Positions 35,127 to 46,684 of a stretch of 64,000 bases of DNA are shown here, piece by piece; positions within the stretch are counted from its first letter, which is position 1, and each line of letters starts with the position of its first letter. The translations under genes and the position numbers were made by a program. Source of the DNA: Megalobrama amblycephala (taxonomy: Eukaryota; Chordata; Actinopteri; Cypriniformes; Xenocyprididae); contig NC_063049.1 of the NCBI RefSeq assembly GCF_018812025.1, positions 17,611,258-17,675,257 of the forward strand, given 5' to 3'. Under the pieces are notes generated by a model, which had not been told where the DNA came from, did no database searches, and saw nothing but the letters and a program-made list of their open reading frames with translations.

Positions 35127-35990
35127 TATTAGGTGTCTTTAACTAAAAAATGACCGTGATTTTAACAGTAAAAGACTGTAAAAATGCTGCGGTGAAAAAC
35201 TGTCAATTGGTTTACAGAAAGTTTCCGTACTATATACGGTGAATAACTGTAATAGATCTAACGGTACATTTAATGTAATTTTACGGTAAAATACCGTTAA
35301 ATTCACAGTTTTTGGAAGTGAAAAATAACAATTCATTGTAAAATTTACAGTGAAAAACCGTAAATTGACATTCCCACAATTCCCTGCGTGACACTTCACA
35401 TTTGATATATTTTCGTTGAAATAACTCTGTTTCTTCTTAGTTTTTCTCATTTTTTTCTAATCAGTTATGTACATTAGGGTTTTATGTTACATCTAATGTT
35501 GTTAAATTAATATTTATTGCATTTTTAAAATTCATGCATGTTACCATGATGGTGTTTAGTGTGTGTGTGAATGACACTGTGTGCACCTTCTATATATTAG
35601 TATTGTCCTTCTCAGCTTGTGGAAAAGCTGCTTGTGATGAACTTTGATTCATCATGTGACTCTTATCACCACTGTGTTTGGTGACTGTCAGTGTATTATA
35701 AAGGTACAAAACAGATATTAGTACTTCATTAGGTTGGTAAATTAACATTATATCAGTTAATGAAATACGTTATTTTATCGTAAATTTTACTGGGATTTTT
35801 TTTTACAGTGTGTAACAATGATGTTAATATCACTGAAATCCAATGTTAAATATACATATTTAAAATGTAAAATTCACATGTAACTCCGTAAGTATGTTTA
35901 CGGTTTGATGTCATTTTTACAGTATTGTTCTGGTAACCACAGCTGCCGGTATTTTTCCGTAGAAACAACGGGATTTTTTTTACAGTGTAC
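35127..35990. mobile_element. TIR element of the acactgtaaaaaa family
   Basis: The right end gattttttttacagtgt and many internal acggtaaa/tttaccgt-like motifs on both strands mark a palindromic non-autonomous element. A second terminus-like gattttttttttacagtgt at about 35795 suggests two joined copies. Confidence 0.6.
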
Positions 35991-36059
35991 TGTCTACTAA
36001 CATTTAAATTAATCATTTGGTACAATTCACTTATTGTTTACATACATGTTTTTACATTG

Positions 36060-36220
36060 TACTTATTTAAAAAATTACCTGCATGTAATTACAGCTGTAA
36101 TTAATTTCTGTAATTACATCTATGATTATATTGTTGACCTTCCTTACACTTAACCCACCCTTAAACCCATACTACCAAACCTGTTTCTAACCATACCTGT
36201 ATCCTACCTCAATAACAGCA
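36060..36220. repeat. Dispersed repeat shared with 63080-63560
   Basis: Shares gtaattacagctgtaattaa, acccacccttaaaccca-like and cctcaataacagc motifs with the second copy, which is interrupted there by a solo LTR. Confidence 0.75.
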
Positions 36221-36226
36221 AACCCC

Positions 36227-37226
36227 GTTCAAAAGTATGTGAACCATTGGTTCTTAATACTGTGTGTGGTTACCTGGATGATCCACGACTGTTTTTATGT
36301 TTTGTTTTGTGATGGTTGTTCATGAGTCCCTTGTTTGTCCTGAGAGTCCCAGGTCCTGCAGGTTCTTCAGTTCTCAAGGATTTTTTGCATATTTGAACCC
36401 TTTCCAGCAAAGACTGAATGATTTTGAGATCCATATTTTCACACTGAGGACAACTGCGGGACTCAAACACAACTATTAAAAAAGGTTCAAACATTCACTG
36501 ATGCTCCAGAAGGAAACATGATGCATTTTGAATTTGATTATCAAGGTAAATTGTACTTAATTTGTCTCAGGGAAACATGCAGGTATCTTCTGTTGCTTCC
36601 AAAGGGCAGTACTAAATGAAAAAAATAAAATTATATTTAAACAAAATAAGAAAAATTTGGACATCTTCATCCTGTTCAAAAGTTTTCACCCCCTGACTCT
36701 TAATGCGTCGTGTTTCCTTCTGGAGCATCAGTGAATGTTTGAACCTTTTTTAATAGTTGAGTTTGAGTCCCTCAATTGTCCTCAGTGTGAAAAGACAGAT
36801 CTCAAAATCATACAGTCACTGCTGGAAAGAGTTCAAATATGAAATAAATGCTTGAAAACTGAAGAATCTGCAGGACCTGGATAATTTTTCTGAAGAACAG
36901 AGCTCAGTTTAACTGCTCAAGACAAACAAGGGACTCATGAACAACTGTCATAAACCAAAAGAACAGTCATAGATCATCCAGGTAATCACACACAGTATTG
37001 AGAATCAATGGTTCACATACTTTTGAACGTCCCGAATATTTGAATAAATTCTGCTTTTTTTTTTTCTTGTCCACTATATATAAACATCTTTTATGTAAAA
37101 TATCTTACTCAGAACAGTACTAAATAAAAAATAACATGCATTTTGTATGATCTCTCTTATTTTGTTAAAATATTCACATTTTCACAGATTCTGCAAGTGG
37201 TTCACATACTTTTTCTTGCAACTGTA
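36227..37226. mobile_element. Tc1-like foldback MITE
   Basis: Two arms of roughly 280-300 bases (36227-36520 and 36690-37029) are inverted copies, sharing cgttcaaaagtatgtgaacc and tcatgagtcccttgtttgtc. Beyond the right arm the sequence continues to a Tc1-type terminus tttttcttgcaactgta at 37226. The equivalent left terminus is missing, so the copy is truncated. No coding capacity. Confidence 0.8.
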
Positions 37227-37249
37227 TATATACACACACACATGGCATG

Positions 37250-37994
37250 GACTCTGCAAGACCCCTGAAGATGTCCTGTGGTATCTGGCACCAAGACGTT
37301 AGCAACAGATCCTTCAAGTCCTGTAGGTTGTGAGGTGGATCCAGCAATTGGCCTGAGATGTGGGGAATTTGGAGACCAGGGCAACACCTTGAACTCTTCA
37401 TCAGGTATGTGGCACGTGTCAAATTGATGTCCACATGAATGGCCAGAGAGTTTACCAGCAGAACATTGCATCACACTCCCTCCACCGGCTTGTCATCGTC
37501 CCACAGTGCATCCTGGTGCTATCACTTCCCCAGGTAAACAGTGCACACTTACTTGGCTGTCCATGTTATGTAAAAGAAAACGTGACTCATTAGAACAGGC
37601 GACCTTCTTCCACAGGTCCAGTTCTGATACTCACGTACCCATTGTTGGCGCTTTCGACGGTGGACAGGGGTCATCACAGGCACTCTGATCGGTCTGCGGC
37701 TACGAAGCCCCACACGTGGCAGTGTGTGACGCACTGTGTTGTGACACATTCCTCCCATTACCATTAAAATTTTGTGTGACTTGTGCCACAATAGACCTTC
37801 TGTTGGCTCGTACCAGACGGGATAGCCTTCCTTGCTCTCATGCATTAATGAGCCTTGGGCACCCAACACCCTGTCACCAGTTTTTGTTTTGTAAATTCTC
37901 GCCACTGCTGACCAGGAGAAATACTCTGACCTAGTCACCTTGCCATAACAATTTGACCCTTGTCAAAGTTGCTCAGATCTTTATTCCTGCCCAT
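37250..37994 (-). pseudogene. Dead Tc1-like transposase
   Basis: Cut-and-paste transposase remnant. The start ATG is at 37994-37992 on the minus strand. A frame at 37938-37549 includes GLRSRRPIRVPVMTPVHRRK, typical of the DNA-binding-to-catalytic linker. The first catalytic Asp is Asn (codon AAT, 37589-37591) and the preceding Trp is Cys. The segment with the second Asp is deleted, and the C-terminal motif reads SPHLRPI instead of SPxLxPIE. The tail with NLQDLKDLLLTSWCQIPQ survives at about 37340-37280. Several frameshifts; certainly inactive. Confidence 0.88.
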
Positions 37995-38069
37995 TTCTCC
38001 TACATCCAACACAACTCACAAATCATGTGAGGCCATGTTGCCTTTTTTAAACAATTATTGCTGTATACC

Positions 38070-38160
38070 TAGTAACTATTTTAAAAAGGAAATAGTATGC
38101 AGTATGCAGTGTATGTGCAGTATTCAGTAAGTAGTGAGCTAATATTCCATTCTGAACACA
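38070..38160. repeat. Short dispersed repeat with agtatgcag units
   Basis: Tandem agtatgcag motifs and neighbouring sequence resemble a common fish repeat. Boundaries unclear. Confidence 0.4.
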
Positions 38161-38850
38161 GGCTATGAATATTACCCTGCTTCATCAGCAGGCCACAGCT
38201 GCATCTGAGCTACTACAGCCTTGTGCGTCATATTTATTACTCTAGCCTGCATAAACAGGTTACTGTATGTGCTGTTTCAGCAAACATTGGTGAGCCCCCT
38301 AAGAACACTGATGGCAAGCTGAATATAATAACTACTCGATTTTACTGAAACTGCTAAGAAAAAAGATAATGAAGGCCCTGTCATGTCACAGTCACAGCAT
38401 GCATGATTAATTCTGCTTACAATCTTAATACAGTAACATTTACTGCTATGAAGTATATATATATATAGGCTCTGCAGTGTTTTCAAGTCTGTTTGATGGC
38501 CTTTTTAATGATAGTGTAACAGCTTAAGTTTACCAACAAAGAATGACAATGGCTCGACCTCAAATAGAAAATCAATTTCAATAATAGAAGTGGTTTGGAT
38601 GTTGTCGTTCCTCTAATGGGAAGACAACAAAGTAATTGAGGTCAATTATCCAGTGTTTTCTCTGTGTGATGAATTATTGGGCTGTGCAGAAGCAAAGTAA
38701 TTCAAGTGACAAAGTAAACTGATTAATGGGATCATTTGCAGATTTGGAAAGAGGGCATTTCTCAAAATTAAGACCCATTAAATGCAGTCACGGTTAATTG
38801 TTTTGAATGAACTTCCCTTTAAATGCTACTTTTGTTTGTTAACATCTACA
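38161..38850. promoter_or_regulatory. Candidate enhancer block rich in homeodomain motifs
   Basis: Non-repetitive sequence with many ATTA/TAAT cores within 300 bases: gtaattgaggtcaattatcc, gatgaattattggg, aagtaattcaag, ctgattaatggg and ggttaattg (38630-38810). No exon structure. Enhancer-like by texture; conservation untested. Confidence 0.35.
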
Positions 38851-39855
38851 GGTGGTATAATGACTGTTTAAGCAGTTTTATATGCTTAAGTGTAGGTCTT
38901 CTACAAAATGCATCCCTGTTCATGGAAAGGAAAGGTGACAGGATTAGATACACTTGCTCTGCATCCACACAAAATTCATTTTCATCATAACGACTGTTTC
39001 CATTAGTCACGAACTCGGTGTGCGAAAAGCTGCTCTCAGGCAGCAGGGGATTATGGGAATTGGGGAGAATATTAAGGGAGATTGGTGTCCAGTGAACATT
39101 AACTGAGAAGTCAACAAGACGAACACCATTGTGGAGAATAAGACTAGAGATTAGATTTTTATGTTGTTGAAAGCAACATCTTTCATTTCGTTATATGCGC
39201 AAGGAAATAAAAAGATACAACTCGCTGAAAAATATCGATGTATAATATCAACGTACCCCTCTGTTGATATGACATGGGCGAGTTTTTTTATGTTTTAGCG
39301 CCCCTAAGTGATTCAAGATGGTATTACAGCATGCAATTGCACCAACAGAGGGAGCTTTTAGTTGTGACCACAGACACAACTAAATTTAACCTCTTCTTTG
39401 AAGGGGGAAATATGTGCTTTATTTTATTTGCATAATGGCAGATAATGTGTCTTTGTTGTGTGAGATTTGGTTAAGCTGTGCTGTAGTCTTATAAATAGAC
39501 TGGAGCTGGACTGACTGAAACAAAACCAGCCTTGACTGTAACAGCTGACAAAGACTGTGTTCCTCTCCAATTTGGACAAAGCCATAGAATTAAATTATGT
39601 GTTTTAGAACATAATGATGAAGAATTAAGACCAAAAAAATAATGCCAGTGTTTTTAATTCATGAACTCACATATGCTTCTTGTTTTCCTGGGGTAATGCC
39701 ACAGTCAAATTATTGATAGGAAATCATTTAGGTACTTTCCTTGTCCAGCCTCTGGACTCTTGAAAACAACAACAACAACAACCCTTGAACAGTAATGCTA
39801 CTGACTGTGGCACATTCTGATAATTAAAAATTATTTTGAATGTCAGTATTTTATT
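38851..39855. other. Unique DNA with a small (CAA)n run
   Basis: A short caacaacaacaac run lies near 39765. A possible old repeat spans 39190-39420, but its ends are unclear. Confidence 0.35.
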
Positions 39856-39857
39856 TA

Positions 39858-41449
39858 CAAACCCGATTCCAAAAAAGTTGGGACATTGTACAAATTGTGA
39901 ATAAAAACAGAATGCAATGATGTGGAAGGTTAAAATTTCAATATTTTATTCAGAATACAACATAAATGACATATCAAATGTTTAAACTGAGAAAATATCA
40001 TTTTAAGGAAAAAATAAGTTGATTTTAATCTTCATGGCATCAACACATCTAAAAAAAGTTGGGGCAAGGCCATGTTTACCACTGTGTGGCATCACCTCTT
40101 CTTTTTATAACAGTCTGTAAACGTCTGGGGACTGAGGAGACAAGTTTCTCAAGTTTAGGAATAAGAATGTTGTTCCATTCTTGTCTAATACAGGCTTCTA
40201 GTTGCTCAACTGTCTTAGGTCTTCTTCGTCACATCTTCCTCTTTATAATGCACCAAATGTTTTCTATGGGTGAAAGATCTGGACTGCAGACTGGCCATTT
40301 CAGTACCCGGATCCTTCTTCTACACAGCCATGATGTTGTAATTGACGCAGTATGTGGTCTGGCATTGTCATGTTGGAAAATGCAAGGTCTTCCCTGAAAG
40401 AGACGACGTCTGGATGGGAGCATATGTTGTTCTAAAACTTGGATATACCTTTCACCATTGATGGTGCCTTTCCAGATGTGTAAGCTGCCCATTCCACACG
40501 CACTCATGTAACCCCATACCATCAGAGATGCAGGCTTCTGAACTGAGCACTGATAACAACTTGGTTTGTCCTTGTCCTCTTTAGTCCGGATGACATGGCG
40601 TCCCAGTTTTCCAAAAAGAACTTCAAATTTTGATTCGTCTGACCACAGAACAGTTTTCCACTTTGCCACAGTCCATTTTAAATGAGCCTTGGCCCAGAGA
40701 AAACAGCTGCGCTTCTGGATCATGTTTAGATATGGCTTCTTTTTTGACCTATAGAGTTTTAGCCGGAAACGGCGAATGGCACGGTGGATTGTGTTCACTG
40801 ACAATGTTTACTGGAAGTATTCCTGAGCCCATGTTGTGATTTCCATTACAGTAGCATTCCTGTATGTGATGCAGTGCCGTCTAAGGGCCCCAAGATCATG
40901 GGCATCCAGTATGGTTTTCCGGCCTTGACCCTTACGCACAGAGATTGTTCCAGATTCTCTGAATCTTTGGATGATATTATGCACTGTAGATGATGATAAC
41001 TTCAAACTCTTTGCAATTTTTCTCTGAGAAACTCCTTTCTGATATTGCTCCACTATTTTTGCCGCAGCATTGGGGGAATTGGTGATCCTCTGCCCATCTT
41101 GACTTCTGAGAGACACTGCCACTCTGAGAGGCTCTTTTTATACCCAATCATGTTGCCAATTGACCTAATAAGTTGCAAATTGGTCCTCCAGCTGTTCCTT
41201 ATATGTACATTTAACTTTCCCGGCCTCTTATTGCTACCTGTCCCAACTTTTTTGGAATGTGTAGCTCTCATGAAATCCAAAATGAGCCAATATTTGGCAT
41301 GACATTTCAAAATGTCTCACTTTCAACATTTGATATGTTATCTATATTCTATTGTGAATAAAATATAAGTTTATGAGATTTGTAAATTATTGCATTCCTT
41401 TTTGATTCACAATTTGTACAGTGTCCCAACTTTTTTGGAATCGGGTTTG
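39858..41449 (-). mobile_element. Complete Tc1-like transposon with IR/DR ends
   Basis: A 1592-base element flanked by TA at 39856-39857 and 41450-41451. Ends are caaacccgattccaaaaaag and its inverse. Each end has an outer and an inner copy of ccaaaaaagttggga(c): left 39869-39885 and 40050-40066, right 41239-41255 and 41422-41438. This IR/DR plan, with about 180 bases between binding sites, is known from Tc1-like elements such as Sleeping Beauty. The transposase gene runs on the minus strand. Confidence 0.95.
40076..41097 (-). pseudogene. Tc1-like transposase, 340 codons, three lesions
   Basis: The enzyme cuts and re-inserts the transposon at TA sites. Start ATG 41097-41095, stop TAA 40078-40076. 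N-terminal helix-turn-helix region: QRKIAKSLKLSSSTVHNIIQ, then a GRKTI hinge. Catalytic residues are all present: WSDES, QHDNARPH and SPIENIW, with exactly 34 residues between the second Asp and the Glu (DD34E). Lesions: one missing base in the T5 run at 41056-41060, an in-frame TAA at 40808-40810, and an in-frame TGA at 40229-40231, probably from CGA. The full length equals the family norm of about 340. Not functional as it stands, but recently decayed. Confidence 0.93.
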
Positions 41450-41638
41450 TATTTATTTGTTTGTATTTTGGTCTTCTGAATGCCGCAATATAGGTAAAAT
41501 CATCAGTTATACTGCCCAAAACCTGCTGCTTGCTGTTCTTTTGAGCTGATTGTCTGGCCAAAGTCAATTTTCGTCCCAAAGTTTTTTTCCCTGGATGGAC
41601 CTGAGCCAATGTCTATTCTTGTGAACTTTAATATAATT

Positions 41639-42030
41639 TTAAACAGCTATTGCATTAATATACCTCTTTGAAAGCCTTAAATTGTTCTTTAAAAAGGCTA
41701 AAAGAGAATCACAAGGATTCATAAAGACAGAGCACCATATTGTTATCCTTTAATCACCAGCACACCATTCATGATTCATGTACCTGATTGTCTCTCCACA
41801 TTGTCTGTAAGAACTGACAGGATGGTGTCAGTCACATATTTCTTAAGAGACTTGCTCAAACTACCAGTCAAGTTTTTCTCTTCTGCTGGGATCCACCTGT
41901 TTCTGCTGCATTTATGGGTAAAGGGAGAATTAAAAACAGGGACACTTTGCACCCTGGGAGACAGCTGAATGGGGTTGTTCAACAAAGCCCAGACAAGGAG
42001 AAGTGAAGTCAATGTAATTTCTGTCTCCAT
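41639..42030 (-). CDS. Possible two-exon secreted small protein, unknown
   Basis: Exon 1 coding is 42030-41784, exon 2 41697-41639; the 86-base GT..AG intron (41783-41698) fits small fish introns. The ATG has an ideal context (gccATGG). The predicted 101-residue protein opens METEITLTSLLLVWALL, a plausible signal peptide, then has a single Cys (residue 41), an NLT glycosylation sequon near residue 53 and a helical stretch with SLKKYVTDTILSVL. It ends after a KR pair at NAIAV. Upstream, a T-rich tract and tacag (about 42050) could be an acceptor for a 5' untranslated exon. I recognise no family; a peptide or cytokine-like precursor is only a guess. The flanks are repeats, and chance remains possible. 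Confidence 0.33.
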
Positions 42031-42252
42031 GGCAGTCACTTTGTTAACACTGTACAAAAAAAAAAAAAAAAAAACACTATTGAACTAGTGAACTATTGTT
42101 TCAAGCTAGCTGATGCATAATTACTGTAGTAAAAGTATCTGTGCAAAAAAACATGACAAATACTGTATAATTAATTATGAAATAATATTAAATAGAGGGA
42201 TATAAGATTTAAAAAAAAAAAAAATATTGCTAAATGCATTTGAGTGGATGCA

Positions 42253-42739
42253 ACCAGTGTTGGTGAAAGTTACTTTTAAAAGTCCCACGCAAAAATCCCC
42301 GCAAAAATCCCGCGCATGCAGCTCATGTGATCAGCCTCAGCCAATAGTGAGCTGGCGTTCAGACGTAAACACGGAAGCTCTGCACTGCCTTCACTGTGCC
42401 AACTGCGTAGGAGACTGAACTGACAGGGAAGAGGAAAAATTGTTGAATAAAGTAGTTATTTTTGTTTTGTTTTTGCGCACAAAAAGTATTCTCATTGCTT
42501 TGTAACATTAAGGTTGAACCACTGTAGTCGCATGGACTATTTTAACTGTCTTTACTACTTTTCTGGACCTTGAGTGTGGTAATTTTGTTGCTAGGGGAGA
42601 TAAAAAAACAAACAAACTTGGATTTCATCAAAAATATCTTAATTTCTGTTCAGAAGATGAATGAAGGTCTTATGGGTGTGGAACAACATGAGGGTGAGTA
42701 ATTAATGACAGACATTTCATTTTTGGGTGAACTAACCCT
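42253..42739. mobile_element. Repeat fragments ending in an Angel-like right arm
   Basis: Starts ccagtgttggtgaaagttac, a motif I recall from a fish DNA transposon. The right part (about 42500-42739) is an Angel-like arm with catgagggtgagtaattaat and gggtgaactaaccct, ending at TTAA (42740-42743). Confidence 0.55.
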
Positions 42740-42743
42740 TTAA

Positions 42744-43200
42744 AGGTGCTATTATGTAGAATTCAGAAACCCTTATTAGCGACACCGGTGGCAGTTAAGT
42801 GAACTGCAGCCAGCAACTTATTGCTCACGCTTGTAATCGTGCACAGCATATTATTGAACCTACAATAGACTGATAGACTGTTAACAAACATCCAGACGCC
42901 GTCATATGCTGCTGAGTGTGACGTTTATATGAATATGTAAATGCTTCACGATTTTCCTCTCAAAGACAAACAAACAAAACACAGCAAAAATGACAGCGGT
43001 GAGAAAGCAGCAGTTAAAAAAGCATCTGATCATAGTGATGTGGATGTTTGCACCAGCTCTGCAATTCACCGGCATCATGTCAACAGATGAAGATTTGCAA
43101 AAACGTCCTTCTTCACATAAAAATAAGTCTACACAGGCTTTCATAGACAGGAAGTCGGGGAAGGTCTCGTTACAATCTGTTCACATTAGCAAAAAAGCAA
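42744..43200. mobile_element. TTAA-type element start, right end unclear
   Basis: Begins aggtgctattatgtagaatt directly after the TTAA that closes the previous element, so the two share one TTAA. The right terminus was not found. Confidence 0.45.
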
Positions 43201-43230
43201 TTAATACATGAAAATTCTTACACAATTGTG

Positions 43231-43546
43231 ACACTTTACATTAAGGTGTCATTTTAACACAAGTTAACATTAGTTAACATTAGTTATCATTAACAATGAA
43301 CAATTCTTCTACAACATTTATTAATCTTAGTTAATGATGGGCATAATTTTAGCATTTACTAATACATTTTTAAAAGAAAAACATTGGTAAAATAATAAAT
43401 GCACTCTGAACTAAAATGGACATGGCCATTTTTATTAACTAACATTAACATAGGCTAATAAAGGCTGTAATTGTATTGATCATTTATGTTAGTTACTGCA
43501 TTAACTAATATTATCAAATAAGACCTTATTGTAAAGTATTACTGGA
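43231..43546. mobile_element. TIR MITE of the acactttacat-aagg family
   Basis: Ends acactttacattaaggt and, inverted, gtaatactttacaataagg. The interior is full of taactaatgtta-type inverted motifs. A common cyprinid repeat as I recall; non-coding. Confidence 0.65.
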
Positions 43547-44539
43547 CAAATTAACTGAATAGCCATAATCTTTCTGCATAGCTCTTCTGTAAAATAGAAA
43601 AAAGTGTCAGTATTCATTGAATAAAATAATTAAAATAGTGAGAGCAGATGCTATGACAAATATGGCAATCTCCATCCGCAGTCATCTGACTTCTGTGAGA
43701 TTGAAGTATGAGATCAGTACTCAGTCAATCTATACATTAGAGTGTAGCATCTGGAAGTCCAAACATGTACATTTACTGTGAAGCTTTTTCAAACAAGTGC
43801 ACGCAATGCATTATTTGTATACTTTTTGTCACATATTGAAAATAAAAATATCATCATTATTCCCTCAAGGTTTGTCAAAGTATGTATGGGCTGTGCAATG
43901 GTAGTTAGACACTGGTCCATTACTGATACTGATACTCCCTGTGGGTCGTGCATATAGGCAGTGGTTTCGTATTGTGTAACAGACAGTAATTATGATGACG
44001 TTGGTACTGCTGATGATGATATGATGGATGATGCATTTTCAAAACATACAAGTCAAGATGATGACAAAGAGTAATTATGTCTGCCAAAATACATGTCCAG
44101 AATTAGAGCTTATTCCAAAGTAATTCCAAAAATGTAAAATGGTATGCTGATCTTCTCTAATTGAGGATTTTTTTAAATAAATAAATTAATAAATTAAAAT
44201 GTATATAATACTGCTACTGCTACTACTACTACTACTACTACTACTAATAATAATAATAATAAGTACCAATAAAGTACTAAAATCAATGTTTTAATAGCAC
44301 AGCAGCTTCTTAAATTTATATTCACAGTCATCTCTAACAGTTGTTTAAAATAAATACACATTTTTAGAATAATAATAATAATCGAGTGCCAATAAAGTCC
44401 AAAATATCAATGTTTTATCAGCATTGTATACTAAGTATTTTGTGAAAGACAACTTCTTACATGTACATGCATATGATGAGTAAATAATTTTCAAAATCAT
44501 TGCATCAGCAGAGACTATGAGTAATTATATAAAAGCTTG
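43547..44539. other. AT-rich DNA with triplet microsatellites
   Basis: A (GAT)-like region lies at about 43990-44030 and a pure CTA/ATA array at 44211-44263. Nothing else recognised. Confidence 0.5.
44211..44263. repeat. (CTA)n-(ATA)n microsatellite
   Basis: About ten CTA-type units pass into six AAT units. Confidence 0.95.
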
Positions 44540-45120
44540 TTCCACAAAGTCAGCATTTCTGAATTCCGTCCAGCAGCCGCTAGTTTTAGTGATGGAACTG
44601 GTGGGTGAGTTTGACAGGAACGACAGAGCAATGAACTCTTTTGATATCTGGAGCAGTTGGCTTTTCCCCCTCAGTCTCTAATCATAGTGGAGGGTTTTGC
44701 GGGAATCCTTGTCCATGGTCCAGGCCCCTTTGTGTTTAAATGCTCAGCCCCAGCTGTCTCCACCTCAGCAGTGCTAGATAAACACTAGAGAGACAGACTA
44801 ACCCCCCTGCACTATTAATAAAGAAGATCAAATCGCTCCGGTGAGACTGGATGAAAGAAGACAGCTTTGTTCCAAAAACCTAGTCTGTCTAATGCCTAGA
44901 TATGCTGCTTTTTACGACAGCATCATAGCTGGCCATTTGTTGCTAATTTATGGCTAAGTGTTTTGGTTGAATCTTAAAATAATCTCAAGGTCATTGTTCA
45001 TTTGACACAAAAACATCCTGGACATTTCCATGGATGAAGTGAACTACAGAACCCTGGAGGAGAGCCTGAGTGAAATCAGTGTATCCTAAAGCCTACTCCC
45101 TAAAATAACCATCTCTGCTA
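44540..45120. promoter_or_regulatory. Candidate conserved non-coding block
   Basis: Unique, GC-balanced DNA with an E-box (cagctg near 44752), tctctaatcatagtgg and ctgcactattaataaag. No exon signature and no repeats. Texture-based call. Confidence 0.25.
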
Positions 45121-45597
45121 GGATACCAGGCAGCACAAACATGCAGCAAATATCCACTGGGCTTTAGAGGCCTGGGCACAATGCATGGCCAAGGGAATCC
45201 AGATTTTACTTTCGTCAAAGTGAAGAAACATGAGCTTCTGCATGGTCACGCAAGTTGAACTGCATTTTACAAACTTATGAATCGGGCGCCCTTTTGAAAA
45301 CCCACTAAGAATCAGAGTTACATTGTCTGCAGCAATAACAGCAAAGGCTATATGCAAATTTAATTCATTCAATTACCGAAATAAAATCAAATATGAGTCA
45401 TGACCTATAAACTTTAAGGTTAGTGATGCTGATGATTTTACAGTACAGTTTATAACATTAGGCTGATAAAGAACAGCACCTCCCAAATTTAATTTCAGAA
45501 CAATGCATGCACTGAAAAACTAAGCTCTGAATGGGTCAGGACAGCAGACTCTATTATTTTGTACAGTGTTCTAACAAAACAACAAAAAAAGACATAC

Positions 45598-46120
45598 GTG
45601 TTACAAAGTATCCAATTGTCATACTTAAGTAAAAGTAAAATACCTTTATGGAAACTGACTCATGTAAAGGTAAAGGAGCTCAATAGAAGAATACTTAAGT
45701 AGATGTTTTAAAGTAGCTACACTCTAAAAAAAAAAAAAAAAAAAAAAAAATGCTGGGTTAAAAACAACCCAATTTGGGTTGAAAATGGACAAACCCAGCA
45801 GTTGGGTTAAATGTTTGCCTGCAATGTGCTGGGCAGTTTGATTTAACCCACATATTGTTTATATTCATTAAACATATTAATAAATGCTCATTTCTAACAT
45901 ACTTTGGGTTCATTTTAAGCAAGCAATACAGTCACTATGGTTGAGTTAAATAAAACTACCCAGCAGGTTGGGCAAACTTTTAACCCAACCGCTGAGTTTA
46001 AACAACCCAGTTGCTGAGTTTGTCCATTTTCAACCCAACGTGGGTTGTTTTTAACCCAACATTTTTTAGAGTATAGTGGTGGTAATTTTAAAACTACTTG
46101 AATATCAAAAGTACATGTAA
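45598..46120. repeat. Dispersed cttaagtaaaagtaaaa repeat, interrupted
   Basis: Motifs acttaagtaaaagtaaaata and acttaagtag precede, and ctacttgaat and aaaagtacatg follow, a MITE at 45719-46073 that has split the repeat. Confidence 0.6.
45719..46073. mobile_element. acactctaaaa MITE, copy 1
   Basis: Ends acactctaaaa (extended by an A run) and, inverted, tactctaaaaaatgttgggtt. The interior repeats aacccaa/ttgggtt motifs in both orientations. Same family at 50325 and 61059. Confidence 0.85.
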
Positions 46121-46684
46121 ATTTTATAAAAATTGTTTGTATTAGTGGCAGCCTGGCTGAGTGGTGGGTTGACAGAATTGTCGTCTTTTACCCATCTTCA
46201 TTCCTGAATTCCTGTTTGAACAGGAAGTCCACACAGGAAAGAAAAATCACATTCAGGAAACCATTTAATTTTGTAAAACACAGCCTGAAGTAACTCATTA
46301 CTTTTGTAAAATGGAAATAAGTTTTGTAAAAAAAAAAAAAAACAACAACAACAACAAAACTTAGGACTAAAGGAACATTTACCAACAAATTTCTGACAAT
46401 GATATGTGTGTCTGTGCGTAGTCAATCTCATAATTTGGCAAATCTGAGATAATTCATATGTGTTTTTGATGTCATACTTGTGTCTTTTATTAACATTAAA
46501 TGCATTGTTTACATGAGGAAGTAAAAGTATATCATTATACATCTTCAATATAAACAAAAAACGGCTGTAGAGCACTGTACCATAGTGCAGTGAGAGTTGT
46601 TACGGCAGTAGATGGAGACAAGTGACTGTCTTTATGAGTGAGTCATTGAATCATTCACTCATCAGATTCTTTTCACAATGTTCC

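Noticed and set aside
37174..37474. Two overlapping minus-strand frames of 86 and 90 codons
   Set aside because: They are C-terminal pieces of the dead Tc1-like transposase in two frames.
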